Source: Streptomyces cylindrosporus
GTDB lineage: Bacteria; Actinomycetota; Actinomycetes; Streptomycetales; Streptomycetaceae
Direction of reading: 5' to 3'
DNA: 64,000 nucleotides
Assembly: GCF_022698165.1 (NCBI RefSeq)
Contig: NZ_JALDAY010000003.1
Coordinates: 434,001-498,000 of the forward strand
Part shown: positions 55,833 through 64,000 of the stretch, piece by piece
Numbering within the stretch: the first letter of the stretch is position 1
Layout of the letters: each line of letters starts with the position of its first letter
The notes under the pieces: model-generated
What the model was told of the DNA's origin: nothing
The model's input: only the letters and a program-made list of their open reading frames with translations
Databases searched by the model: none
Program-made: the position numbers and the translations under genes

Positions 55833-56906
55833 TCAGCCGACCTGGCAGGGCAGGGTCGTTGCCGTATCACCGCCGTCGCCCGAGACGACGTATCCGAACG
55901 TCGTGCTCTGCCCCGGGCTCAGCGAGCCGTTCCAGTCGGCGTTGTGGACCATGACGTCCTGGCCGTTGTAGGTGGGGTTGCCGTTCCAGAGGCTGTTGAC
56001 CTTCTGGCCGGCGGGCAGGGTCCAGTCGACCATCCAGCCGAGCATCGGGACGTCGCCGGTGTTGGTGACGGTCACCTCGGACTGGTAGCCGCCGGTCCAA
56101 CTGCCCGTGGTCCTACGGGTGGCGGAGCAGGTGCCCGGCACGGGGTCGGTCGGGTTGCCCGGGTCGTGAATCCCTGTCACTTCACCGTTGCCGCCGTCGA
56201 ACACGACGTCGGAGCAGGAGTAGAAGGTCTCCGCGCTGTCCGAGCGCTGCCAGACCATGTAGATGATGTGCCGCCCCGACTTGCCGGCCGGAAGCTTGCC
56301 GGTCCAGGAGTAGTTGGCCTCGACCGTGCCCGGGGTGCCGTTGAGCGGCGGGTGGTCGACGGTGAGGAACGGGGTGTCCTCCATGTCGTCCCAGGTGAGG
56401 GTCTTGGTCGGGTCGAAGCCGTCCTTGGTGATGTAGACGTAGAACCAACCCGGGTGCGCGGCCCAGGCGTTGTAGGAGAAGTCGACGGTCGCGCCCGAGG
56501 TGAGGTGGGTCAACGGCCAGTCGTCGCGGGGGAGGTTGAAGCCGGTGAAGTTGGGGTTGCCGCCGCTGCAGAGTTCTCCGTCGGGGACGAAGCCGCGGGT
56601 GCGGCCGGCGCCGTCGGAGCGCAGCACGGAGAACCAGTTGTAGAACGGCGTTGTGCCGCTGACCTGTTGGGCCGCCTTGCAGGCGGGGTTGACGGGTTTG
56701 ATCTCGCCGGTGTCGGTCAGCGCGTCCTGCCAGCAGAGGAACGTGCGGCTGCCGGGTTTCATCGGGGTGCCGTGGGCCTCCGCCCTGCCGCCCGCCGTGA
56801 CGACGAGGGCGAAGGCGGGGATGGTGGCGAGGAGGGAGACCAGGACGAGGAAGAGGGTTCTGGTGCTTAATCGGCGCGCCGGTCGGCGCGTGCATGTCAG
56901 GACCAT
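55833..56906 (-). CDS. Secreted AA10 lytic polysaccharide monooxygenase with CBM2
   Basis: A 357-residue secreted copper enzyme. The signal peptide ends in GGRAEA so that His45 of HGTPMKPGSRTFLCW becomes the N-terminus of the mature protein, as needed for the copper histidine brace; the second histidine is His151 in AWAAHPGWF. The AA10 domain (45-240) is followed by a short linker and a CBM2 cellulose-binding domain (about 258-357, WTGGYQSEVTVTNTGDVP). It oxidatively cleaves crystalline cellulose or chitin; CBM2 and the upstream CebR box favour cellulose. Leu13 is a TTA codon (56868-56870), so translation needs the bldA tRNA. ATG 56906. Confidence 0.93.
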   Translation of the reverse strand: MVLTCTRRPARRLSTRTLFLVLVSLLATIPAFALVVTAGGRAEAHGTPMKPGSRTFLCWQDALTDTGEIKPVNPACKAAQQVSGTTPFYNWFSVLRSDGAGRTRGFVPDGELCSGGNPNFTGFNLPRDDWPLTHLTSGATVDFSYNAWAAHPGWFYVYITKDGFDPTKTLTWDDMEDTPFLTVDHPPLNGTPGTVEANYSWTGKLPAGKSGRHIIYMVWQRSDSAETFYSCSDVVFDGGNGEVTGIHDPGNPTDPVPGTCSATRRTTGSWTGGYQSEVTVTNTGDVPMLGWMVDWTLPAGQKVNSLWNGNPTYNGQDVMVHNADWNGSLSPGQSTTFGYVVSGDGGDTATTLPCQVG

Positions 56907-56935
56907 GACAGATGGGTTTCCTTCGGTACGGCCGT

Positions 56936-56959
56936 GCGGATGCGGATGCGGATGCAGAT
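56936..56959. repeat. Hexanucleotide repeat in the LPMO leader
   Basis: Three GCGGAT units and one GCAGAT follow head to tail, and related GGTTCGG/GGATGTGG units continue to about 57000. It lies 30-95 bases before the LPMO ATG, on the non-coding side of the ribosome site, and looks prone to slippage. Confidence 0.6.
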
Positions 56960-57022
56960 GCGGGTTCGGTTCAGGTTCGGCTTCGGGTGTGCGGATGTGG
57001 GGCGAGGTGGGAGCGCCGTGAA

Positions 57023-57050
57023 GGGGCGGCGGGTTCCGGTCCGCCGCCCC
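57023..57050. promoter_or_regulatory. Hairpin between the CebR box and the LPMO gene
   Basis: GGGGCGGCGG / CCGCCGCCCC, a perfect 10-bp stem with an eight-base loop, three bases from the CebR box and about 115 bases before the LPMO start. It could be an attenuator in the leader, a second operator, or a barrier between divergent transcripts. Confidence 0.5.
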
Positions 57051-57053
57051 ATA

Positions 57054-57067
57054 TGGGAGCGCTCCCA
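57054..57067. promoter_or_regulatory. CebR box upstream of the LPMO gene
   Basis: TGGGAGCGCTCCCA is an exact match to the palindromic operator of CebR, the cellobiose-sensing LacI-type repressor of cellulase genes in Streptomyces. A half-site TGGGAGCGCC lies at 57008-57017. It also lies 71 bases before the divergent Uma2 gene. Confidence 0.85.
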
Positions 57068-57137
57068 CCCTGCCTTCTGCGGAAGGTAGCGGCATGAGGG
57101 GCACTTGTAAACTTGTTGCACACGATCACGAGGCGTA

Positions 57138-57695
57138 ATGGCGTTCGCGGGAGCTGTGATGGCCACACCCCAGCAGGGACGGGCCACCGAGGACACCTGG
57201 ATGTTCCCGCCGACCGAAGGCTGGTCCTTCGACCAGGTCAAGCACCTTGAGCTGCCCTTCGACTGGGAACTCGTGGACGGAGTGATCGCGGCCCGTGGGC
57301 AGACCAACGTCTGGCACAACGAGGTACGGGACGGCATCGCCGGCGCGCTCAAGGCTGCCCGGACCCAGCCCTATCGGGTCTTGAACGAGCAGTGCGTCAT
57401 CGTGGACGACAGGAACGTCGCCAAACCCGACGTCATGGTCGTGGAAGTGGTCTCCCCCGGCTCCCGCCGAGCCGACCGCGTCAGCAAGCCGGCGCTCTTC
57501 GCCGGAGCCAAGGTCCCGTGCTACTGGCGCGTGGAACTCGACCGAGACGGCAAGCTCGCCGTGCACGAGTACTGGCTCAATGCCGACACACACTCGTACA
57601 TCCCCGCTCCGATGCACCCGGTGCATCACGACAAGCTCGTCACCGAGGTTCCGTTCCCTGTCGAGATCGACCTCGACGCGCTCCTCGAATTCTGA
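57138..57695 (+). CDS. Uma2-family protein (PD-(D/E)XK nuclease fold)
   Basis: A 185-residue protein. WELVDGVIAAR, AKPDVMVVEVVSPGSRRADR and VPCYWRVELDRDGKLAVHEY are the ordered motifs of the Uma2/DUF820 family, with the nuclease core Asp and Glu in PDVMVVEV and a downstream YWRVEL strand. These proteins are abundant in Streptomyces and cyanobacteria, usually as stand-alone genes; biological role unknown. ATG 57138 and ATG 57159 both have ribosome sites (GAGG, GGGAG). Lies between the LPMO promoter and an HD-domain gene transcribed towards it. Confidence 0.85.
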   Translation: MAFAGAVMATPQQGRATEDTWMFPPTEGWSFDQVKHLELPFDWELVDGVIAARGQTNVWHNEVRDGIAGALKAARTQPYRVLNEQCVIVDDRNVAKPDVMVVEVVSPGSRRADRVSKPALFAGAKVPCYWRVELDRDGKLAVHEYWLNADTHSYIPAPMHPVHHDKLVTEVPFPVEIDLDALLEF

Positions 57696-57701
57696 TCCGT
57701 C

Positions 57702-58303
57702 TCAGCGTGCCCGGCGGGCCGGGTACGTCGCCTGAAAAGCCAGCCTCCGCTCCGCGTCGTCGCCGATGGTCGTGAGCAGGTCGTCGAAGGCCAGGAACTC
57801 CTCCCACGCCGTCCGTCCACTCGCCGTCGCGAGCCGTGCGACCACCAGGTCCTCCAGTTCCTGGACCCGTTTGCCCTTCCAGATCTTGTCGGCGACGGAC
57901 ACGAGCAGGTCTTCGAGGCCGTTGTCCGGGCGGGTCCACTCGGCGTGGGTGGCGGCGAAGCGGGCCAGCTCCGGGGCGATGCCGCGGGCCAGCAACAGGT
58001 CGCGGCCGGCGGGCTCATGGGCTGAACCGGGGCCGGAGAGCTCGGTGACGTGGACCGCCTTGCCGATGTCGTGCGTGGCGGCACCGAACAGCACGGCGTC
58101 GTGGTCGAGTTGGAGTGACGGGTGCTCGCGGGTCATCCAGTCCAGCAGCTGATACGCCACGTCGTGGACCAGTCGGAGGTGGGCCGCGAGGCGGGTGGGG
58201 CGTCCAAGTCGCGGAGGAGGCCTACGACTTGGGCGGGGAGGGGGCAAAGGGGTGGGTCGCCGGGGTCGTGGAGGGCGTGGTGGAGGGGGGCGGGGGTCGT
58301 CAC
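57702..58303 (-). pseudogene. HD-domain phosphohydrolase with an apparent one-base frameshift
   Basis: The main frame (57702 to about 58195) encodes an HD phosphohydrolase: RLAAHLRLVHDVAYQLLDWM, ATHDIGKAVHVTEL, THAEWTRPDNGLEDLLVSVA and VADKIWKGKRVQELEDLVVA. It has no good start. Reading the minus strand in another frame from GTG 58303 gives MTTPAPLHHALHDPGDPP... LLRDLDAPP, the expected N-terminus of this family, which runs straight to the RLAAH segment once one C is added to a C run near 58193-58195. Either a sequencing or assembly error in a homopolymer or a true disabling mutation. Function of the family: a small nucleotide or phosphate ester hydrolase, exact role unknown. Confidence 0.65.
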
Positions 58304-58368
58304 GGGGTCAGGGTAGGCGGGTGAGGGGCTGGTCGGCCGGGGGCGACCTGGGTGACGCCGGACTCGCC

Positions 58369-58806
58369 CTCGGCTTCAACCTTGGCCTTGACCTTGACCT
58401 TGACCTTGGCCTCGGCTTCGGCTTCGACCTCGGGCTCGGGCTCGGGCTCGACTTCAGCCTCGACCTCGGCTTCGACCTTGGCCTCGGCTTGGACTTGGAC
58501 CTCGGCTTCGACCTGACCTCGGCTTCAACCTCGACCCCGGCCTGGACTTGGACTGGGACTTGGACCTCGGCTTCGGCTTCGGCTGGGCCACTCTCGCCTC
58601 GACGCCGACCCGGGCTCGCAGACTCGCTCACCTCGACAACGACCGGTCACCCACCTCGCCCCCGGCAGCGGCCCCGGCCCCGACACACAGACCCGCCCAC
58701 CTCGCCGTCGCCCCGGGCTCGCAGACTCGCCCACCTCGGCATCCGCCGGGTCACCCACCTCGCCCTCGCACCGGACACGCATACCCGCCCCCTCAGCAAC
58801 GACCGG
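58369..58806. repeat. Degenerate repeat region: 6-bp periodic tract plus ~103-bp duplications
   Basis: From 58369 to about 58590 the DNA is built from GACCTT, GGCCTC and GGCTTC hexamers, reading Gly/Leu/Asp/Phe on one strand and Lys/Arg/Pro/Ser on the other. From 58610, exact repeats recur with a period of 103-104 bases: CCGGGCTCGCAGACTCGC at 58610 and 58713, GGTCACCCACCTCGCCC at 58645 and 58749, and CAACGACCGG at 58637 and 58797. The period is not a multiple of three, which argues against coding. Confidence 0.75.
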
Positions 58807-59110
58807 CATTCACTCACCTCAGTCTCACCAGGGAGGGGCCACTCCCTCGCCCCCCACCTGTCCCCAGCAGCACGGTCACCGCTCCCTCCCGCAGGAGAAC
58901 CTGCCCGGCGGCAGCCATGCGGGCCTCGGCTGGCTGCTGGACCGGACCGGAGACATCGGGGGGCACGAGGGGCACCTCCCCGGCGCCTCCGCCTCGCTGG
59001 GCCTGCGTTCCCGTGGGACCGGTCAACGGCCGCGTCCTGCGCGCCCTCGACTGAGCGGATACGGGATCCGGTCCCCGACACCCTCCTGGGGCCGGCCTCG
59101 CTTTCGTCGC
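58807..59110. other. Stretch without a recognised gene
   Basis: Between the repeat region and the histidine kinase stop I see open frames on both strands but no ribosome site, conserved motif or credible protein. Composition stays high in G+C. It may be the decayed end of a former gene. Confidence 0.5.
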
Positions 59111-60642
59111 TCAGAGAATGGCAGCCCTGGGCGGCGGCGTCTCCACCATCGTGTTCCTGTGCGGCGGCGCCGGGCCGTCCTGCGCCGCGGGCAGTTCCAC
59201 GGTGAACTCCGTACGCCCCGGTTCGCTCCGTACGTCGATCCGCCCGCCGTGTGCGCCGACGATCGCCGCCACGATCGCCAGCCCCAGCCCCGATCCGCCC
59301 TCGCTGCCCGCCGCCCGGGCCCGGGAGATGTCCGCCCGGGTGAACCGCTCGAACACCCTCGGCAGCAACTCCCCCGGGATGCCCGGCCCGTCGTCCCGTA
59401 CCCGGACCACGCACCGCTCCGCGGTCGTCTCCACCTCCGCCACCACCGTCGTGCCGGGGGGCGTGTGCATGCGCGCGTTGGCCAACAGGTTGGCCACCAC
59501 CTGGTGGAGGCGCGACTCGTCGCCGGTGACCAGCGCGGGGGCCGTGTCGAGGTTGAGGGCAAGGTGCCATTCGTGGCCGCCGCCCGCCGCCCGGGCGTCC
59601 CAGACCGCCTCGGCGACCACCGCCGCGAGGTCGACCTCGCCGGAGTTCAGCGGGCGGCCCTCGTCCAGCCGGGCCAACAGCAGCAGGTCCTCCACCAGGC
59701 CCGTCATACGGGCCGACTCCGCCGAGACGCGGCGCCAGGCCAGGACCGGTTCGATGCGGTCGGTGCCGCGGTTCATGAGTTCCGCGTAGCCCGCGATCGA
59801 GGCGAGCGGGGTGCGCAGTTCGTGGCTCGCGTCCGCCAGGAAGCGGCGCATGCGTTCCTCGCTGTGGCGCATCTGCTCCTCGCTGCGCTGGCGTTCCGCG
59901 AGCGCGGACTCCACGTGGTCGATCATCCGGTTCAGCGCGGCACCCACCTGCCCGGCCTCGCTGCCCGGGTCGGTGTCCCGCGCGGGGACGCGGGTGAGGG
60001 CGGTGACCTCGCCGCGGTCCAGCGGGGCCCGGGAGACCTCGACCGCGGTGGCGGCGACCCGGCCGAGGGGGCGCAGCTGCCGTCGTATCACCACGGCGCA
60101 GACGACACCCGCGATCGTCAGGCCGGCCAGTGCCACGCCCGCCTCCACCATGACCAGGCCGCTGATCATGTGCTGGACGTCGTCCATCGGGAGGCCGGTC
60201 AGGACCCGGATGCCGTTGGAGTCGAGGGCGGTGACACGGTAGGTGCCGAGGCCGGGGACGGTGACCGTGTGCTTGGACCCGTCGGCCGCGATGCCGTTGA
60301 GGGGGGCGCGCTGGGCGGTGGTCAGGTTCTGCGGCGGGGCGTCCTGGCTGACGACCGCGGCGGAGACGATCGAGCCGTCCTCGTCGAGGCGGGCGGCGAG
60401 CAGACCGACGGGCTGGCCGGTCTCCATGAGGAAGGACAGGCCGGCCGTGTCGTCCGGGTGGATGCCGGCTCCGCCCAGGCTGCGCTGGCCCGCGTTGGCG
60501 ACCCTGCCGTCCAGGTCGCCCATCAGATAGGCGCGTTGGACCATCGCCGTGGTGCCGGCCATCGCCGCGCAGACGACGGCGAGCGTGACGCCGATGAAGA
60601 GCAACAGGCGGGTGCGCAGGGAGCGTCCGCCCGTCCGGGGGC

Positions 60643-60646
<4 letters not shown>
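59111..60646 (-). CDS. Sensor histidine kinase
   Basis: A 511-residue membrane kinase: helix 1 at about 12-34, an extracellular sensor of about 125 residues (residues 36-160), helix 2 at about 162-188, a HAMP linker, the dimerisation box FLADASHELRTPLASIAGY with His275, then the ATPase boxes (VVANLLANARMHTPPG as N box, RDDGPGIPGELLPRVFERF as G1/F, GSGLGLAIVAAIVGAHGG as G2). It phosphorylates the OmpR-type regulator encoded upstream; the ATG overlaps that gene's stop by four bases. The signal is unknown. C-terminal tail Pro-rich. Confidence 0.92.
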
Positions 60647-61368
<722 letters not shown>

Positions 61369-61422
61369 GTCTCGATACTGTCCCGGTCCGCTGGGGGAAT
61401 GCTGTGTTCCACCTGAGGATGG

Positions 61423-62013
61423 GTGATGACCTGGCGTTTTCCGGTACGGACGCGGACTCGGGCACGACGAGGGCCGCGCCACCGGCGAACCGGGAAACGG
61501 GCAGGCGAAGACACGATGGCCTCACAGGCGCAAGTCGGCCGGATCGTCGCCGTCCTGCGCCGGGCAGGCTCTCAGTCCAGTGCATGGTCCGGGAACCAGC
61601 GCCGCCTGCTGCACCCGCTGCCACCGCCGATCACCGAACCGGACGCCATCGCCCAACTCGACACACGGCGACGCGACGGCCTCGGCGGCATCCCGCACGA
61701 GTACCAACATGCGGCGTGCCCGGCATGGATGGGGTTTCCGGCAAGCGCGCGGTTGGCCATCCCCGCGACGGAGCGGCGTGGTGCCTCTGGCCGGCCGTCC
61801 CGACAGCACTGGGATCGAGGGTCACCGGCCTCGGCATCCCACTCCGCCGGTACACCCTCGATCCCGCCCGGACCGTCCATCCGATCCGCGCCCATGTCGG
61901 CGATGCCGCCCTGCCCGGGCCCGGCCGATGGCACACGCGCGTTCCCCGCTCGCAGTGACGCGCAACGTGCGGTCACTGACCACAGCCGCCGTCGCTTCGG
62001 CCGGGCACGAGGG
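61423..62013 (+). pseudogene. Relic region, possibly with a transposase fragment
   Basis: Six hundred bases between the response regulator and the transketolase genes hold no intact gene. Frame 1 from about 61590 reads RLLHPLPPPITEPDAIAQLD and then RRRDGLGGIPHEYQHAA, which resembles the C-terminal end of Streptomyces integrase-core transposases, but it runs on without a stop and lacks the DDE core. Another frame (about 61730-61958) reads LGIPLRRYTLDPARTVHPIR and is not recognised. Most likely remains of a mobile element at the edge of an inserted segment. Low certainty. Confidence 0.35.
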
Positions 62014-62949
62014 TCAGCGGAGGAAAGCGGCGACGGCCCTGGCGATGCCCGCCTCGTCGAGGCCGTGTGCGATGTCGTGGTCCTCGGGGCTGCCGTAGGC
62101 GTGGAGTTCGGTGTCGCGGCTGACGCCCAGGGCCAGCAGGCGGTGCGGGACGTGGACGAGGGTTCGGTCGACATGGTGGGCGGAGGTGCCGGCCAGGTAG
62201 GGCTCGACGAGAACGACGTCAGGGTGGTCGGCGGCGAGGACGGCGGTGCGCAGAGCGATCTCGTCGAAGGGACGGACGGTCGAGGCGTAGAGCACCGTCA
62301 CGTCGCGGTGGGCGGTGGCGCGCAGCACGGTGTCGAGCGTCGGGCCGACAGCGAGGACGGTGCCCGCCCTGCCTTGCCGGATGGTCCGAAACCCGCCAGT
62401 GGGATGGGCCTGGTGGTTCACGCGTGCGGAGAGGCGGATGTAGACGCAGTCGTCGCCGCGCAGCGCGTCGAGCAGTACCTGACGTGCCTCATCTGGATGT
62501 CCCGGGACGTGGATGGTCCAGCCCGGCAGGGTTTCGAAGAGAGCCACGTCCTCGGGCGCGAAGTGGGTGCGGCCCTGTTCGGTGATGTCGTAGGAGGCGC
62601 CGTAGCCGACCAGGACCGCCGCAGCCCCCTGATGGCCGAGGAGTTTGATCTGTTCGTACGGGCGCTGGGTGAGGAAGGAGGCGATGGTGTGGACGACGGG
62701 ACGCAGTCCGGTCAACGCCATCCCGCACGCGGTGCCGATCATGAGTTGCTCACGGATGCCGACGTTGACGACCCGGCCGGGGTGGCGGGCCGCCGCGTCG
62801 GCGAACTCCGGGGTGGAGATGTCGGCCAGGACGACCGCGAGGCGGGGATCGGTGTCCATCTCCTGCGTCACGGTGTCGGTGAACGCGAAGAGCATGTCCG
62901 GGTAGAAGCGCCGGCCCGCCGTGTCGAGTTGCGTGATCGAGGTGGTCAT
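62014..62949 (-). CDS. Transketolase-like C-terminal subunit (fasC-type)
   Basis: A 311-residue protein equal to the pyrimidine-binding and C-terminal domains of transketolase/DXS-type enzymes. VVNVGIREQLMIGTACGMAL holds the Glu67 that activates ThDP; PVVHTIASFLTQRPYEQIKL, LGHQGAAAVLVGYGASYDIT and a C-terminal domain with VTVLYASTVRPFDE follow. It must pair with the N-terminal half encoded 14 bases upstream in the same operon. Split transketolases occur in many pathways, but next to an isopentenyl transferase they recall fasB/fasC of the Rhodococcus fascians cytokinin operon. ATG 62949 with CAGGAGG-type site upstream is not perfect but plausible. Confidence 0.82.
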   Translation of the reverse strand: MTTSITQLDTAGRRFYPDMLFAFTDTVTQEMDTDPRLAVVLADISTPEFADAAARHPGRVVNVGIREQLMIGTACGMALTGLRPVVHTIASFLTQRPYEQIKLLGHQGAAAVLVGYGASYDITEQGRTHFAPEDVALFETLPGWTIHVPGHPDEARQVLLDALRGDDCVYIRLSARVNHQAHPTGGFRTIRQGRAGTVLAVGPTLDTVLRATAHRDVTVLYASTVRPFDEIALRTAVLAADHPDVVLVEPYLAGTSAHHVDRTLVHVPHRLLALGVSRDTELHAYGSPEDHDIAHGLDEAGIARAVAAFLR

Positions 62950-62963
62950 GGCTGCCTGGCCCT

Positions 62964-63656
62964 TCAGGAGGTGGGGGTGATCCTTGCAACGACGGCCAGC
63001 GGCCGACCGGGGTGCTCGGTGGTCAGGGCGGTGTGCAGCGCGGCGTGATCGTGGCCGTCGACGTTCCGGGTCTGCCACCCCTCGACGGCGAAGCGCTGGT
63101 CGATGCCGCCGGGCCAGCCGTGGGTGGCGGTGGAGTTGTCGATGACGACGGCGGTGATCTGGTCCAGGCCGAGCCTCCCCGCCAAGGCGATGGCCTCGTG
63201 ATTGCTGCCCTCGTCGAGTTCGCCGTCGCCCAGGAGGACGACGACTCGCGGCCGGGTGCGGTCCTGCGCGCGTAAGCCGAGCACGGACCCCACCGCGATC
63301 GGCAGCCCGTGGCCCAGTGAACCGGCCGACATCTCAACGCCGGGTACCAGCGTCCGGTCCGGTTCGTGGCCGAGGGGCGAGCCGAAGCGGGCCCAGCCGT
63401 CCAGCAGCCCGGGCTCGATGAAGCCCTTGGCCGCGAGGACGGCGTAGTACGCCATGGGGCCGTGTCCCTTCGACAGCAGGAACCTGTCCCGGTCCGGACT
63501 GTCCACGGTCGCCGGGGACACATTCAGCACCTGGTCGTACAGGACCCACAGGACATCGAGGGTGGAGGAGGACGACGATTCGTGCCGCTCGTCGCCGGAC
63601 AGCCGCGCGATGAGGCCGGACAGGGCCTCGTAGGCCAGACCTTCGGAAGTCTTCAT
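62964..63656 (-). CDS. Transketolase-like N-terminal subunit (ThDP-binding; fasB-like without ferredoxin)
   Basis: A 230-residue ThDP-binding subunit: FLLSKGHGPMAYYAVLAAKG, PGVEMSAGSLGHGLPIAVG, and the ThDP/metal motif LLGDGELDEGSNHEAIALAG (GDG at 143-145) ending in VIDNS (Asn174). Together with the downstream subunit it makes a 541-residue split enzyme, shorter than one-chain transketolase. R. fascians FasB carries a ferredoxin domain fused to such a half; none is present here. First gene of a two-gene operon divergent from the isopentenyl transferase. A Ser-rich stretch (HESSSSS) lies in an N-terminal loop. Confidence 0.82.
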   Translation of the reverse strand: MKTSEGLAYEALSGLIARLSGDERHESSSSSTLDVLWVLYDQVLNVSPATVDSPDRDRFLLSKGHGPMAYYAVLAAKGFIEPGLLDGWARFGSPLGHEPDRTLVPGVEMSAGSLGHGLPIAVGSVLGLRAQDRTRPRVVVLLGDGELDEGSNHEAIALAGRLGLDQITAVVIDNSTATHGWPGGIDQRFAVEGWQTRNVDGHDHAALHTALTTEHPGRPLAVVARITPTS

Positions 63657-63708
63657 GGCCCGGATTCTGCACTCGAAAGCATCGACGGGAACCTCCTCTT
63701 ACTGGAAT

Positions 63709-63764
63709 CACACCGGGAAACTCATAAACCGCAAGAAAGCACTTACCAATATTTACCCGGTGTG
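63709..63764. promoter_or_regulatory. Inverted repeat in the transketolase/IPT divergent promoter
   Basis: CACACCGGG (63709-63717) and CCCGGTGTG (63756-63764) are exact reverse complements 38 bases apart, and the flanks AAA/TTTA extend the match with one bulge. The whole gap 63657-63825 is much richer in A/T than the genes. A shared operator or loop for the two divergent units is possible. Confidence 0.45.
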
Positions 63765-63825
63765 CCGAATGAACCTTGAGCGGGTGGATATGTTAGGGCC
63801 TGTAAGTTGCTCGGAAGGAGGATGA

Positions 63826-64000
63826 GTGAGCAGTACAGGCAGCTTTTCCGTCCATCTCATAGCGGGTCCCACCGGCACCGGAAAGAGCCGGGTGGCCACG
63901 GATCTGGCCAGGCGTACAGGGGCGACCGTCGTCGTCGCGGATCGCCTGCAGTGCTTCGCGGAGATCGCCACCACCAGCGCCAGGGCCGGGGCGGACGTGC
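63826..64000 (+). CDS. Adenylate dimethylallyltransferase (cytokinin-type isopentenyl transferase), N-terminal part
   Basis: Only the first 58 residues are inside the window. They read VHLIAGPTGTGKSRVATDLA with P-loop GPTGTGKS (14-21) and then VVVADRLQCFAEIATTSARA. The DRxQC block after the P-loop is the hallmark of Ipt/Tzs/FasD-type enzymes; tRNA enzymes (MiaA) have a D-S-x-Q-V-Y block instead. The enzyme would attach a dimethylallyl or related prenyl group to AMP. GTG 63826 has AAGGAGG four bases upstream; an ATG at 63822 leads into a different frame. Divergent from the split transketolase genes. Confidence 0.75.
   Translation, partial: MSSTGSFSVHLIAGPTGTGKSRVATDLARRTGATVVVADRLQCFAEIATTSARAGADV

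Noticed and set aside
58369..58806. Possible CRISPR array
   Set aside because: Repeats are few, degenerate and unevenly spaced, with no unique spacers of constant length and no cas genes nearby.
58195..59205. Open frame reading a Gly/Leu/Asp repeat protein, and the Lys/Arg/Pro-rich frame opposite it
   Set aside because: Both follow from the hexamer repeat; there is no ribosome site, and the larger duplications have a 103-104-base period that breaks frame.
62014..63656. Central-metabolism transketolase or DXS
   Set aside because: The enzyme is split into two short subunits, and a full dxs is already present at 26737-28653; pentose-phosphate transketolase in Streptomyces is one chain near tal/zwf.
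63826..64000. tRNA dimethylallyltransferase MiaA
   Set aside because: The block after the P-loop is DRLQC, not the D-S-x-Q-V-Y block of MiaA, and the neighbours are not the usual miaA neighbours (miaB, dapF).

Overview
The window is high-GC actinobacterial DNA and almost certainly a Streptomyces chromosome. The evidence is GTG starts, ATGA/GTGA start-stop overlaps, one TTA (bldA-type) codon, a whiI sporulation regulator behind a sigma-WhiG-type promoter, and a run of genes that from memory follows the S. coelicolor order near SCO6042 down to SCO6005 (hemQ, hemG, hemE, whiI, rnd, fadA, fadB, dxs, xylHGF, rok7B7, ngcGFE). No sequence search was run; assignments come from reading motifs and gene order.

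Layout. 1-9.9 kb: a cut membrane-protein gene, a secreted alpha/beta hydrolase, the haem genes hemG-hemQ and hemE, a DUF4349 lipoprotein, a CoA-disulfide-reductase-like flavoprotein, a rhomboid protease and a DUF3000 protein. 10-12.3 kb: whiI and rnd. 12.3-19 kb: an accessory sugar locus with a three-gene ABC importer, divergent from a GH2 beta-mannosidase and a LacI regulator. 19-28.7 kb: the fadA-fadB beta-oxidation pair, a beta-propeller-like protein, a beta-hydroxyacid dehydrogenase, a NYN-domain protein, an amino acid permease and dxs. 28.8-37.2 kb: the xylFGH xylose importer, the ROK regulator Rok7B7 and the ngcEFG chitobiose/GlcNAc importer.

37.5-57 kb is a plant and microbial polysaccharide block: two secreted GH92 alpha-mannosidases, a GH67 alpha-glucuronidase, an operon of LplB/LplC permeases, binding protein, GH39 beta-xylosidase, DUF624 protein and GH42 beta-galactosidase, a divergent CE7 acetyl xylan esterase, and a secreted AA10 LPMO with a CBM2. 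Several operators can be read. GACAACGTTGTC-type palindromes lie before both GH92 genes, with a near copy before the beta-mannosidase and its importer. CGAAACTTTCG lies before the xylan operon, and a perfect CebR box before the LPMO. The genes together suggest import and breakdown of acetylated glucuronoxylan fragments, alpha/beta-mannosides (possibly N-glycans, with NgcEFG taking the chitobiose core) and cellulose.

57-64 kb looks more recently rearranged: a Uma2 nuclease-fold gene, an HD-domain gene with an apparent one-base frameshift, about 440 bp of degenerate repeats, a two-component system, about 600 bp of relic sequence, and at the right edge a split transketolase pair divergent from the start of an isopentenyl transferase of the cytokinin type. 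That last combination recalls the fasB/fasC/fasD genes of the Rhodococcus fascians cytokinin operon and is the most interesting item here; it continues beyond the window.
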